NCBI GenBank assembly: GCA_022773585.1
Contig: JALEZZ010000020.1
Location: forward strand, 1-33,335
From: Selenomonas sp.
Lineage (GTDB): Bacteria; Bacillota; Negativicutes; Selenomonadales; Selenomonadaceae
DNA length: 33,335 nucleotides
Direction of reading: 5' to 3'
Shown in pieces: positions 15,106 through 25,007 of this stretch. The translations under genes and the position numbers were made by a program. The notes beneath the pieces are model-generated. The model was not told the origin of the DNA. It was given only the letters and a program-made list of their open reading frames with translations, and ran no database searches. Position 1 is the first letter of the stretch, and each line of letters starts with the position of its first letter.

Positions 15106-18100
15106 ATGGACAGACGGCAGAGGGAGCAGGCGCGGCTGGCCTGCCAGATCAGCATCGGACTTATGGCGGGGATCTTCAGCGTCGTCCCGGTCGTCTCGGC
15201 ATCTCCGGTACCGGATACGTCTGCCTCGGCGCCGAAACAAGGAAATTTCAAAGTCGATCAGACGACGAAGGCGGGCGTGACGGCCGTCACGAGTACGGAC
15301 AAGAACAACATCGTCCCGTGGAAGGATTTCTCTGTCCCGAGCGGCGAGAGCGTCACGTTCGACGGCGGCACGAAGGGGCAGAACAACTACCTCAATATCG
15401 TCACGGGCTCGAACGCCTCGGCCATCAATGGCGACATCAAGGGCGGCAATGACGTCTATCTCGTCAATCCGCATGGCGTGCTCATTGGCGAAAAAGCGAA
15501 TGTCGATGTCGGGAATCTCTATGTCTCGACGAAGGATACGGCGAGCGCGGTTTCGGAATTCACGAAGAATGGCATCACCGGTGCGAAGGTTATCGCGGGC
15601 ACGGCGAATGCGGATGTCGTGAATCTCGGCAAGCTCAGCGCACAGAATGTCGAAGTTGTTGGCAAGAACATCACGTTCACGGTGACGTCGGATGTTGCGG
15701 CGACGGCGGGCAAAGTCAACCTTACGGCCAGCGATGATGTCACGAATCTCGGCAAGATCACGGCGACGGGTGGCGATGTCAACATCAGTGGCGCGAATAT
15801 CTACCTGATGAATGATGGCAATGTCATCAGCACTACTTCAAAGGCATCGAACATCACGGCCGACAATATCAAGCTGGATGCTGCGTCCGGTAAGATCGAG
15901 AACTTCGGCACGCTGAAAGCGGGCACGAATGGCAATATCGACATCAGCGGTACGGACATCAAGCTCATGGACACGGCCGATGTTACGGCGAAGGCGGTCA
16001 ATGTTGCAGCAAGTGGCACGGCTCGGATCGGCACGAAGACTTCGACGGGCAAAGGAACGTACACGACGCCGGCAAACTATACGACAAGTAGTAGCGGCAC
16101 TGTGAAGAATTTCGGCACAATCAAGACGGCGGATGACCTTAAGTATGTTGCAAATGATGTATCGGCAACAAGTGACTATGAAATGGCGAATGATGTTGCA
16201 TGGTCGGGCAATTCTCCGATTGGCGATGCAAAGAAACCATTCCAAGGCACTTTTGATGGCAACTATCATGCCGTGACTGGCATCAGCGTCACGAGCGGTA
16301 CGTATGGTGGTCTTTTTGGATATACGAACGGTGCAACCATCAAGAATGTCGGCGTAAAAGGCGGTAAAATTTCTCTTGGGGTAAATGCATACGCTGGTGG
16401 TATTGTCGGTTATGCAGTGGGTACAACGCTTGAAAATGTATTCAATGAAGGGACTGCCATCACACTGGGGCCTAATAATAATGGCTGGAATGCGGGTGGT
16501 ATCGCAGGATATGCAAATGGTGGCTCGATTACTACAGCATATAATACCGGTTCATATACTACGCGCGGAGGCGGTATCGTTGGCGTCACGAATGGCGTCA
16601 AGATTCAGAACGTCTATAACGAATCTACGGTTGATAGCGGCGTTATCATTGGTTCATCGCCATTCGGCGTTGCTGATGCAACAACCGTGGATAATGCCTA
16701 TACGGTGGGTACTGCAATTAAAAATCAATATTTTACTCCACCTTCCACGGCAAATCCTATTACGAATACGGTTATGCAAGCTTCGTCCGTGAATGCGGCT
16801 AGTTATACAGATTTAACCGGGGTCAGCGGTAGCGGCTCCGACAATACGACCTGGCGCATTTATGAAGGGAAGACCCGGCCTCTCCTGCGTGCTTTCCTGC
16901 GTCGCGGCCGCGGCCCGGTCAAGGTGAACTATGACTATGACCACGGCACGGAAAATGGCAAGGTAGTGACAGGCACAAATGGCGGAGAAGATCTCGATGT
17001 CACTTACAATGGGAATGACCTCACACTCAGCAATGTAACGTATGCTGTTGCAGGCGGCCTGTATGTTGATGAAAGTAAAATCTCTCCGAAGACGCTTCCG
17101 ACCTTCCATGATGCAAATGTCTATACGAATGATACTTCCTATAATTCTGATAGAACGGTTGCCGAAACAAAGTCTTCGAATGGAGTGACCCTCTTCTATA
17201 CGGGGCAGGACGGCTATGACCTGATCGGCGACAAAGTGAAGATCAGGCAGCGTACGGTGGATGTGCAGAACGCTTTGCAGAATACCACCATTGAAAAAGA
17301 ATATGATGGCACAAATGTTCTTTCTACAAGTGATCTTGAAAAGCTTTTAGCAAATTCAAATGGCACGAGCAAAGGATACATAGCAAAAGATCCGACGGCA
17401 AAACTCGATGCGAGTAGTTTGCACGCGACATATAGCGATGAGCTTGTCGGTGCAAACAAGGACGTTACCTTGTGGGGCGGCATCAATATTTTAAACCTTG
17501 GCACCCATCATAATTACGAACTTTCGAAAGGCAGTGCTACCTTCGGCAACCAGGCAAATCCGACGGTGCGCAAAGGAGCGGGAATGATCAACCCGCGCAA
17601 GCTCGTCGTCGATCTCACGAAATCGCAGGCTTCGATTTCGAAGACGTATGACGGCAAGTTCGATGTCGGCACGGTGAATGCGTCTGGTTTTGCGTTCAAG
17701 GATGTCAATTCTGCAGCGACGACGACGTATGACACGGACAACGTCGTGTTCAAGAATGGCACGAAAGAGGATGTCCAGCTCGGCCTGATGACGAATCAGA
17801 AGAGCTATTATGGCATCTATGATGCCACGAAGAAGACCTTCACGCAGGATGCCGATGCTGCTGATTCGAAGGATGTGCAGTATAACGGCCTGTACCTCAC
17901 GGGCGATAATGCGGCAAACTATGTCCTCGTCGATACGAAGGGCAACAAGGTCTATGGCCAAATGGTCAATGGTGCGGGCGAAGACATCAATCTGAAAACG
18001 GGCGGCACGCTCTACGGCGCTGGCACGATCAACAAGCGCATCATCGACACGTCGGTCTTCACGGTAAAGGATGCGCAGGGCAACACGGCGGCGCCGACGA

Positions 18101-21100
18101 AGGTCTATGACGGCAGTTCGGCGTATGCGCTGCCGAGCGGCTCGACGCTCGTGCAGGGCACGTCGACGATCGCGGATTCTGGCGTTGTCAATGGCGAGAG
18201 CATCACGTTCGCCATCAATGGCAGCAACGCATACTTCACGGATGCGAACGGCAACGCGACATCGCAAGTCGCTGACGCGACGAATGCGGCCATCGGCATC
18301 ACGGCGACGGCCGGCACGGGCACGAATGGCAAGCTCACGAAGCTCAGCAACTATGCCTGGGGCACGCCGACAGCGGCTGATCCTACGAAAGGAACGATGG
18401 GCTCGGCGCTTTCCGTCCAGCCGACGACGAACATCACGACATCAGGCTCCATCACGCCACGCGATATCACGGTGCAGGTCACCCAGCCGACGACGACCAT
18501 CATCACGAAGACATATGATGGCACGCAAGCGGTCAACTATACGAATTATCCAGGCGCGGATACGTTCGGGACGAATGGCTATGTCGATTATACTTCGGGC
18601 AGCCTGAAGCTTGCGGATGGCACGAATGGTACGACGGCGGATGGTACATCGTTCAAGGTTACGGCAGAGTATGACAGCAAGGACGTCAACCGTCAGGGCG
18701 GCAGTCCGACGGGCACCGTCCTGAACCGCAACATCGATTATACGATTGCAATCGATGGCGCGAATGCGGCGAACTATACGCTCAATGGGCAGAAACTGTC
18801 GTCGGGCTCGAACTCTGTCACGATTTATGGCAAGAACAGCGGTGCGCAGGGACTCATCAATCCGAAGAATCTTTCATCGAGTTTTTCGAAGGTCACGAAG
18901 ACGTATGACGGCACGACGAATGTGTCGCCAGGCGTCATCGGCACGACGACGCTCACGAATGCGAACGGTACGCTGGGCAGCGACGTTGTCAACCTGACGG
19001 TCGACAATGCAGCCTATCAGAGCAAGAACGTCAATGGCGATGGCACGACGCAGGTCATCAATGGCACGGCGCAGAAGAACTGGGTCAACTATTATGGTCT
19101 CTCGCTTTCGGGCACGAATGCGGGCAACTATACGATCAACACGACGGCTGTCGGCGAGGGCGTCATCAATCCACTCCAGCTGAAGACGGGCGACTTCACC
19201 TACAAAATCGGCAACCTCACGAAGGAATACGACGGCGACAACACCATCACGCCGGCGGATGCAAAAGCTCGTCTCACGAGCGTCACGGTCACGAGTACGG
19301 GCGATGTCTTCAAGGGCACGCGCACGACGGCGACCGGCGGCACGCAGGCGGTCGACTACACGCAGAATGTCTCGGCGACGTATGCATCGGCGAACAGCAA
19401 CAACCAGACGGCGCAGGATGTCAACTACACTGTGACGGTCATCGATGATGGCTCGGGCAACTATGTCATGCCGACGGGCGGCATCACGGAGAGCGTCACG
19501 GGCACCGACGCGGGCGTCATCACGCCGCGCAAGATCGAGGCGCGCATCGTCGACAGCGACCTCACGAAGACGTATGATGCCGATGCGGCGGCGACAGCGA
19601 ATGCGAGCAAGGGCAACAAGTATCTTATCAGCTACACGTATGCCGGTTCGAATCCGAACGCGACGGCCGGCCTCGTCGGCAGCGACACGGATGCTTCGAC
19701 GGGCGTCTATGTGACGAAGGGCACGACGACGGCTGATGCGGACGCGAGCGCCGTCAAGGGCAAGGATGTCCTCTATACGCTCAAGACGAGCGCAAAAGAC
19801 CAGTCGAATTATGAAATCGTCAGCGTCAGCAAAAATGGCACGACGACCACGACCACGCCGATCACGACATTGACGGGCGACGGCACGATCAACAAGCGTG
19901 GGCTGAAAGTAACATTCAATAACGTCACGAAGTCGTATGACGGCACAGGCGCGGTCACGGATGCCATGATTACGGGCGCGTTGGGGCTTGACGATGGTGC
20001 GAACCAAGCGGTTATCAAGAAAGACGGCCTCCTGACGGATTTTAATACCGCGACTACGGGCAGCACCCAGAAGCCCATCCAAGGCGCGTACCAGGATTCG
20101 ACGAACCAGTTCAATGCCCAGAACGGCTACACGATCGCCTACAGCAACCTGCTGGCGGCGCTCGGCACGCATGCGAAGAACTACAACATCTCGAATCTCT
20201 CGAACACGGCGAACAACGGTACGATCTACGGCACGGGCGACATCACGAAGCTCGCGCTCAATGGCAATTTTGTCTTTGATTTCAATACGATCTCGAAGGA
20301 ATACGATGGCAATGCCAATGTCGCGCACACGGACGTGAACGGCAACAATGTCACGGCGGAAAGCTATATCAACAATGCCTATGTCAACAACAATGGCACG
20401 CAGATCAAGTTGTCGAACATTAAGGCTACGAAGGCGACGTATGCTTCGGCAAACAGCAACAACTCATCTACGCCTCAGACAGTCACATACGATCTGACAT
20501 TTGGCAATCTCAATCTTAACAACTATATCGTTGCGAACGGCACGACATGGACGAACACGAACACGGCCAATAATACGACGACAACGCTGACCTATAACAA
20601 TGGTGCGTTCAAGGCCACGACAACGGGTACGATCACGCCGCGCAAGGTCGTGGCGTCGGTGGTTAACCATAATCTCACGAAGACGTATGACGGCACGACA
20701 ACCGCCCAGAAGAATGGCACGACGCCGTTCATCTCTTATGAACACTATGTCGGCCCGAACAAGACGGGCGGCGCAGGTTCTGGCCTTGTTGCGTCGGATG
20801 TGGATGCTTCGACAGGCGTTTACGGTGCGACGGCGGATGCAAGCCAGACGACAGGGGATAAGACGGTCACGTATACGCTCGGTATCAACAACGCCTCGAA
20901 TTATGAGATCGTCGATGGCGCGACGGGTTCCGTTGTGCAGAAAACCCTTCAGGACAAAGGCACGATCGACAAGCGCAAAGTGCTGATTTCCTTTACGGAC
21001 ACGCGCAAGACCTGGGATGGTACGACGGCGGCAACAGGAGATCTGCTGGCGCCAACCGTGACGTTCGATGACTCGAACAAGGCTGGCAATACGGACGGCA

Positions 21101-24100
21101 AGAGCGGCATCATCACGAATGCAGCTTTGGGCGCGGCAGCTGCGTTCCAGAACAATCTTGCAACGGATCCGGGGAAATACGGCACATATTCGCAGACGAA
21201 TGTGACGCAGAACGGGCAGGCAGATACGGTCACGTACAATCTTGCCGAACTGTTCCGGACGTATGATGCGAGCGGCAACCTCATCAACGATTATGGCAAG
21301 AACTATGATTTCTCGGCCGTGGGCAACAATACGGGCAAGGGCTATATCGACCAGCTCGTGATTACGAATCCGAATGCGTTCCATTTCAATTTTAATCCCA
21401 TCACGAAGGAATACGATAATACGTATAACGTCGGATATACGGATCGCACGACAGGAAAGGCAGTTACGGCTGCTTCGTTCGTCAAGGATTCTTATGTCAC
21501 GGTCAATGGCAAGAACATCAATCTCGGCGGCTGGACGGCGACGGGAACATACCAGAGCAAGGACAGCAGCAACAAGGCGCAGCCGGTGACGTATACGGTC
21601 AATTTCGGCTCGAATGCCGGCAGCAATTTCACGCTGGGGAGCTTTACGCGGAATGGCCAGAATACGGCGGCAGACCCGACGCTGAAGTACAGCAATGGCG
21701 TCCTGACGGCGACGACAGAGGGCACGATCACGCCGCGTACGGTCTACGCTTCGCTCAAGAATAGCCCGACGCAGGTCACGAAGACCTATAACGGCCTGAC
21801 GGACATCCTGCAGAATGGCAGTTCTCAGAACATCATGGGCGACGTGCAGATGAATGGCCTGCTCACGGGTACGGCGAATGATGACGGCGTCCGTCTCAAT
21901 ACGGCGGCTTCGCAGGCGCAGTATAAGGACAAAAATGCCGGTTCGAATAAGGACATCATCTACAATCTCAGCCTGACAGGCACAAATGCCAGCCAGAATT
22001 ATAAAATTGTTGATGCGAATCAGCCGACAAAGGTTATTACGAGCCTCACGAGCACGGGCACAGGCAACATTGACAAGGCACACCTGTCGATTGATTTTGG
22101 CCGTGTCGAGAAAGTCTATGATACGTCAGCCGATGTCACGACGACGAGCCCAGGTTCGATGAGCGGTGGTGCAACGCAGAAGACGACCACGACGATTGCA
22201 CCGACGCTGTTTGGTTTCGTTGCGGCGGATAAGACTCCGTCGCTCGCTATGAGCAGTACGGGCATCACGGGCGAGTATGCGACGTGGGATACGAAGAACA
22301 ATACGGCCGTGGCCGATGCGAATGTCAACCGCGATACGAGCGGCAACGTCATCGACAAGGGCGTTCAGTACAAGAATATTGCGCAGGCATTTAATTCGAT
22401 GGCGGGCAGTGCACAGTATCAGTCTCTGCTCCAGAACTACGACCTCACGGGCGGCTATATTGCGCCGGGCAGTGCGTCGGGGGCATCGGCGAAGGTGCTT
22501 TCGGCGAATAACGGCATCGCAGATACGGTGTATTTCAATGAGGCAGCTGCCAAAGGCCAGATCAAGCCGCTCGCGCTCACGCAGGGGGCTTTGATTGACC
22601 AGTGGAACCGCCCGATCACGAAGGTCTATGATGGTACGGCGGATGTCAAGAATCCGACGCAGTATATGACGCTTTATGTGGCAGACCCGACGAATACGAG
22701 CCAGCCGCTGACGATCAATGGCAAGACGTTTGCCGTGGGGTATACGCTGGCGCAGAACGGCGCGATCTACAAGGATGCGTCGGGCAACGCCCAGATCAAC
22801 CAGACGGGCAATACGCCGGTCTCGGTGGAGTATTCGGTCAACGGCCTTTCGAAGACGTCGCTCAACAACTTCTCGACGCCGCTCACTTTCCAGAATACCT
22901 ATACGAGCATGGCGATCGGCAATATCACGCCGCGGACGATCTATGGCACGGTCACGAAGAAGACGGATGTCAACAAGACATATGACAGCACGAAGAATCT
23001 GGATGCTGCAGGGCTTGCCAATCTCGCTGTCACGCATTCGGAGACGGATGCAAATGGCAATACGGTGACGAATGCAACGGGGGACGGCATCCTGGCAAAA
23101 GATGCTGCACTTGGCGTCACGCTGACGAAGAGCGGATCGTATGATAATGCGGACGCGACCATCAAGCCGGGCGCTCAGGCGACGAATGCGCGGAACATCA
23201 ATTATACAATGACGCTCAACGACCCGACGGGGCTCGGCAACTATGTGCTCGACCCGAATTATCCGAATGGGTATACGGCGACGGGCGACATCTATCGCGC
23301 AAAGATCAAAGTCCACAGTGATGCAAAGACGAGCACGGAAGGCTCGACGCCGTCGGGCTTTACGGGCAAGACGACGGGCTGGTACAATGATGCCGATCAT
23401 ACGGCCTATCTGAGCAACGGCGGGGATTCCAACATCACCTGGAATATCAAGCCGGGGCAGGATGCTACGAAACGTGGGACGTATGGCATCTATGGCTGGT
23501 ATCTCGGAACGACGTTCCCTGTGCAGCAGGTGTCGCAGACGACCGATCCCACGACGGGCGCTGTGCTCACGACGACGGAGACCATCACGAATCCTGTCAC
23601 GAATGTCGTCATCACGCGTGTGACGGATGCGAAGACGGGCTTGGTGACGTATCAGGATGCGGCAGGCAAGGCACTGCCTGCAAGCTCTGTGATCGGATGG
23701 TTCAATTTCTCGAACGATCCGACGAAGACGTCCGATCCGGATTGGGCTTCTTCGGGCCTTGCAAGCTACGCTCTTGTCGGCAGCCAGAGAAATGGCCTTT
23801 ATGGAACGAATTATTACTTCGAGCAGGATCCGAGCGATCTGACGGTGAATGCGGTTTCTCATGGCGGCGGCGGTGGCGGCGGCACGGTCATCCCGTCGAA
23901 GCCGGTCACGCCTGTCACGCCAGTGACGCCGGTGTCGCCTGTGACGCCGACGAATCCGACGACGCCGACGAATCCTTCGAGCCCGATAACGCCTTCGAGC
24001 GTGCCGGACGTGTCTTCGGACGTCAATGCCGCGAAGCAGTTCGTGCCGAATGCGAATGCGTACAACAATGCGTCGCATGATGATTTCGGCAGCGTGACGC

Positions 24101-24969
24101 GCTCCGGCTCGGCAGGTCTCGAGTACGCTTCGGGCGGCATCAACGTCCTGAGCGAGACGGGCACGCCGAATGTCAGCACGTCGGAAGTCGACAATGCGGC
24201 CATCGGCTTGCAGAATTCCGGCTCCATCGTCAACCTTTCGGGCGGTGACGCCATGGAGGTGGATGCTTCGCGCATCGATCTCACGGGCGGCGATTCGTTC
24301 ACGGTGACGACGGACGGAAAGACGGCATATGACAGCACGGCGGCGATCGAAACGACGGGAGCCCAGACGAAGGAAGGTACGGCTGCGATTGAGACGGCTG
24401 GCGCCCAGACAAAGGATGGTGCGGCGGCGGTCGATACGACGGCGCTGGACACGACGGGCGCACAGACGCGCGATGCGTCGGCAACGGTCGAGACGGCCGG
24501 GACGGGCACGACTCTGACGGAGACGTCGTCGGATTCGCAGTCGGTTCTTTCGGAGACGGCGCTGCCTTCGACGGATGGCAGCGAGAGCCGTGACGCGCAG
24601 GCGGAAGTCCGCTCGGCAGATGCCGATGTGACGACGTCGGACGCGAAGACGGAGCTGCAGTCGACGACGGATGCTTCGTGGCTCTTTGGCGACGAGGCTT
24701 CGGCGGACCAGCGCCAGTCGGAGACGGCGAAAGGTTCCAATTCGTCTTCGTCGGAGGACAGCGGGACGTCGCTCTTTGCCAATCCACAGGATGATGATGC
24801 GGCGGCTGCACAGTCGGCGATCTCGGTGAAGACGGCGGATGACACGGAGAGCGATGACACGGAGGACAAGGAGGATGACGACCGCAAGGATGCCGATCAG
24901 GCAGACCATGCGGACGACGGCTCCATTGGCATCGAAGCGGAAGGCTCGACGGTGAATGTCGCTTCGTGA
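15106..24969 (+). CDS. Giant TpsA-type filamentous adhesin (TPS, GLUG, YDG repeats)
   Basis: Secreted two-partner (type Vb) exoprotein of about 3287 residues, probably a surface adhesin. Order: signal peptide (h-region ISIGLMAGIFSVVPVVSA); TPS domain from about residue 46 with NIVPWKDFSV and the NPHG signature near 121; beta-helical stretch; GLUG-type repeats near 385-530 (GGLFGYTNG, GGIVGYA, GGIAGYANG); sixteen YDG-type repeats near 730-2640, each with a [ST]K-x-YDG-like start and G-x-I-x-PR-like end; poly-Gly; Pro/Thr linker (VTPVTPV); and a long Ser/Thr/Asp-rich acidic tail with DTTGAQT-like units. ATGs at 15067 and 15085 are in frame; AAAGGAT favours 15106. No clear promoter is seen after the terminator. 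tpsB follows immediately. Confidence 0.9.
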   Translation: MDRRQREQARLACQISIGLMAGIFSVVPVVSASPVPDTSASAPKQGNFKVDQTTKAGVTAVTSTDKNNIVPWKDFSVPSGESVTFDGGTKGQNNYLNIVTGSNASAINGDIKGGNDVYLVNPHGVLIGEKANVDVGNLYVSTKDTASAVSEFTKNGITGAKVIAGTANADVVNLGKLSAQNVEVVGKNITFTVTSDVAATAGKVNLTASDDVTNLGKITATGGDVNISGANIYLMNDGNVISTTSKASNITADNIKLDAASGKIENFGTLKAGTNGNIDISGTDIKLMDTADVTAKAVNVAASGTARIGTKTSTGKGTYTTPANYTTSSSGTVKNFGTIKTADDLKYVANDVSATSDYEMANDVAWSGNSPIGDAKKPFQGTFDGNYHAVTGISVTSGTYGGLFGYTNGATIKNVGVKGGKISLGVNAYAGGIVGYAVGTTLENVFNEGTAITLGPNNNGWNAGGIAGYANGGSITTAYNTGSYTTRGGGIVGVTNGVKIQNVYNESTVDSGVIIGSSPFGVADATTVDNAYTVGTAIKNQYFTPPSTANPITNTVMQASSVNAASYTDLTGVSGSGSDNTTWRIYEGKTRPLLRAFLRRGRGPVKVNYDYDHGTENGKVVTGTNGGEDLDVTYNGNDLTLSNVTYAVAGGLYVDESKISPKTLPTFHDANVYTNDTSYNSDRTVAETKSSNGVTLFYTGQDGYDLIGDKVKIRQRTVDVQNALQNTTIEKEYDGTNVLSTSDLEKLLANSNGTSKGYIAKDPTAKLDASSLHATYSDELVGANKDVTLWGGINILNLGTHHNYELSKGSATFGNQANPTVRKGAGMINPRKLVVDLTKSQASISKTYDGKFDVGTVNASGFAFKDVNSAATTTYDTDNVVFKNGTKEDVQLGLMTNQKSYYGIYDATKKTFTQDADAADSKDVQYNGLYLTGDNAANYVLVDTKGNKVYGQMVNGAGEDINLKTGGTLYGAGTINKRIIDTSVFTVKDAQGNTAAPTKVYDGSSAYALPSGSTLVQGTSTIADSGVVNGESITFAINGSNAYFTDANGNATSQVADATNAAIGITATAGTGTNGKLTKLSNYAWGTPTAADPTKGTMGSALSVQPTTNITTSGSITPRDITVQVTQPTTTIITKTYDGTQAVNYTNYPGADTFGTNGYVDYTSGSLKLADGTNGTTADGTSFKVTAEYDSKDVNRQGGSPTGTVLNRNIDYTIAIDGANAANYTLNGQKLSSGSNSVTIYGKNSGAQGLINPKNLSSSFSKVTKTYDGTTNVSPGVIGTTTLTNANGTLGSDVVNLTVDNAAYQSKNVNGDGTTQVINGTAQKNWVNYYGLSLSGTNAGNYTINTTAVGEGVINPLQLKTGDFTYKIGNLTKEYDGDNTITPADAKARLTSVTVTSTGDVFKGTRTTATGGTQAVDYTQNVSATYASANSNNQTAQDVNYTVTVIDDGSGNYVMPTGGITESVTGTDAGVITPRKIEARIVDSDLTKTYDADAAATANASKGNKYLISYTYAGSNPNATAGLVGSDTDASTGVYVTKGTTTADADASAVKGKDVLYTLKTSAKDQSNYEIVSVSKNGTTTTTTPITTLTGDGTINKRGLKVTFNNVTKSYDGTGAVTDAMITGALGLDDGANQAVIKKDGLLTDFNTATTGSTQKPIQGAYQDSTNQFNAQNGYTIAYSNLLAALGTHAKNYNISNLSNTANNGTIYGTGDITKLALNGNFVFDFNTISKEYDGNANVAHTDVNGNNVTAESYINNAYVNNNGTQIKLSNIKATKATYASANSNNSSTPQTVTYDLTFGNLNLNNYIVANGTTWTNTNTANNTTTTLTYNNGAFKATTTGTITPRKVVASVVNHNLTKTYDGTTTAQKNGTTPFISYEHYVGPNKTGGAGSGLVASDVDASTGVYGATADASQTTGDKTVTYTLGINNASNYEIVDGATGSVVQKTLQDKGTIDKRKVLISFTDTRKTWDGTTAATGDLLAPTVTFDDSNKAGNTDGKSGIITNAALGAAAAFQNNLATDPGKYGTYSQTNVTQNGQADTVTYNLAELFRTYDASGNLINDYGKNYDFSAVGNNTGKGYIDQLVITNPNAFHFNFNPITKEYDNTYNVGYTDRTTGKAVTAASFVKDSYVTVNGKNINLGGWTATGTYQSKDSSNKAQPVTYTVNFGSNAGSNFTLGSFTRNGQNTAADPTLKYSNGVLTATTEGTITPRTVYASLKNSPTQVTKTYNGLTDILQNGSSQNIMGDVQMNGLLTGTANDDGVRLNTAASQAQYKDKNAGSNKDIIYNLSLTGTNASQNYKIVDANQPTKVITSLTSTGTGNIDKAHLSIDFGRVEKVYDTSADVTTTSPGSMSGGATQKTTTTIAPTLFGFVAADKTPSLAMSSTGITGEYATWDTKNNTAVADANVNRDTSGNVIDKGVQYKNIAQAFNSMAGSAQYQSLLQNYDLTGGYIAPGSASGASAKVLSANNGIADTVYFNEAAAKGQIKPLALTQGALIDQWNRPITKVYDGTADVKNPTQYMTLYVADPTNTSQPLTINGKTFAVGYTLAQNGAIYKDASGNAQINQTGNTPVSVEYSVNGLSKTSLNNFSTPLTFQNTYTSMAIGNITPRTIYGTVTKKTDVNKTYDSTKNLDAAGLANLAVTHSETDANGNTVTNATGDGILAKDAALGVTLTKSGSYDNADATIKPGAQATNARNINYTMTLNDPTGLGNYVLDPNYPNGYTATGDIYRAKIKVHSDAKTSTEGSTPSGFTGKTTGWYNDADHTAYLSNGGDSNITWNIKPGQDATKRGTYGIYGWYLGTTFPVQQVSQTTDPTTGAVLTTTETITNPVTNVVITRVTDAKTGLVTYQDAAGKALPASSVIGWFNFSNDPTKTSDPDWASSGLASYALVGSQRNGLYGTNYYFEQDPSDLTVNAVSHGGGGGGGTVIPSKPVTPVTPVTPVSPVTPTNPTTPTNPSSPITPSSVPDVSSDVNAAKQFVPNANAYNNASHDDFGSVTRSGSAGLEYASGGINVLSETGTPNVSTSEVDNAAIGLQNSGSIVNLSGGDAMEVDASRIDLTGGDSFTVTTDGKTAYDSTAAIETTGAQTKEGTAAIETAGAQTKDGAAAVDTTALDTTGAQTRDASATVETAGTGTTLTETSSDSQSVLSETALPSTDGSESRDAQAEVRSADADVTTSDAKTELQSTTDASWLFGDEASADQRQSETAKGSNSSSSEDSGTSLFANPQDDDAAAAQSAISVKTADDTESDDTEDKEDDDRKDADQADHADDGSIGIEAEGSTVNVAS
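17290..22990 (+). repeat. Sixteen YDG-type repeats in the adhesin gene
   Basis: K-x-[YW]-[DN]-[GANST] signature sites lie near 17300, 17638, 18097, 18505, 18895, 19219, 19561, 19925, 20292, 20676, 21001, 21400, 21775, 22108, 22614 and 22970, so units are about 325-505 bp. From unit 2 on they fall into three alternating classes. The DNA is diverged between units, so this is a protein-level repeat, not a recent tandem array. Confidence 0.8.
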
Positions 24970-25007
24970 GTTTCGCGAGCTTTCAAAGGGGAAGGGAAGG
25001 ACGCTCA

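Noticed and set aside
18874..20328. 484-codon minus-strand open frame opposite the adhesin
   Set aside because: Same antisense artefact within the YDG repeats.
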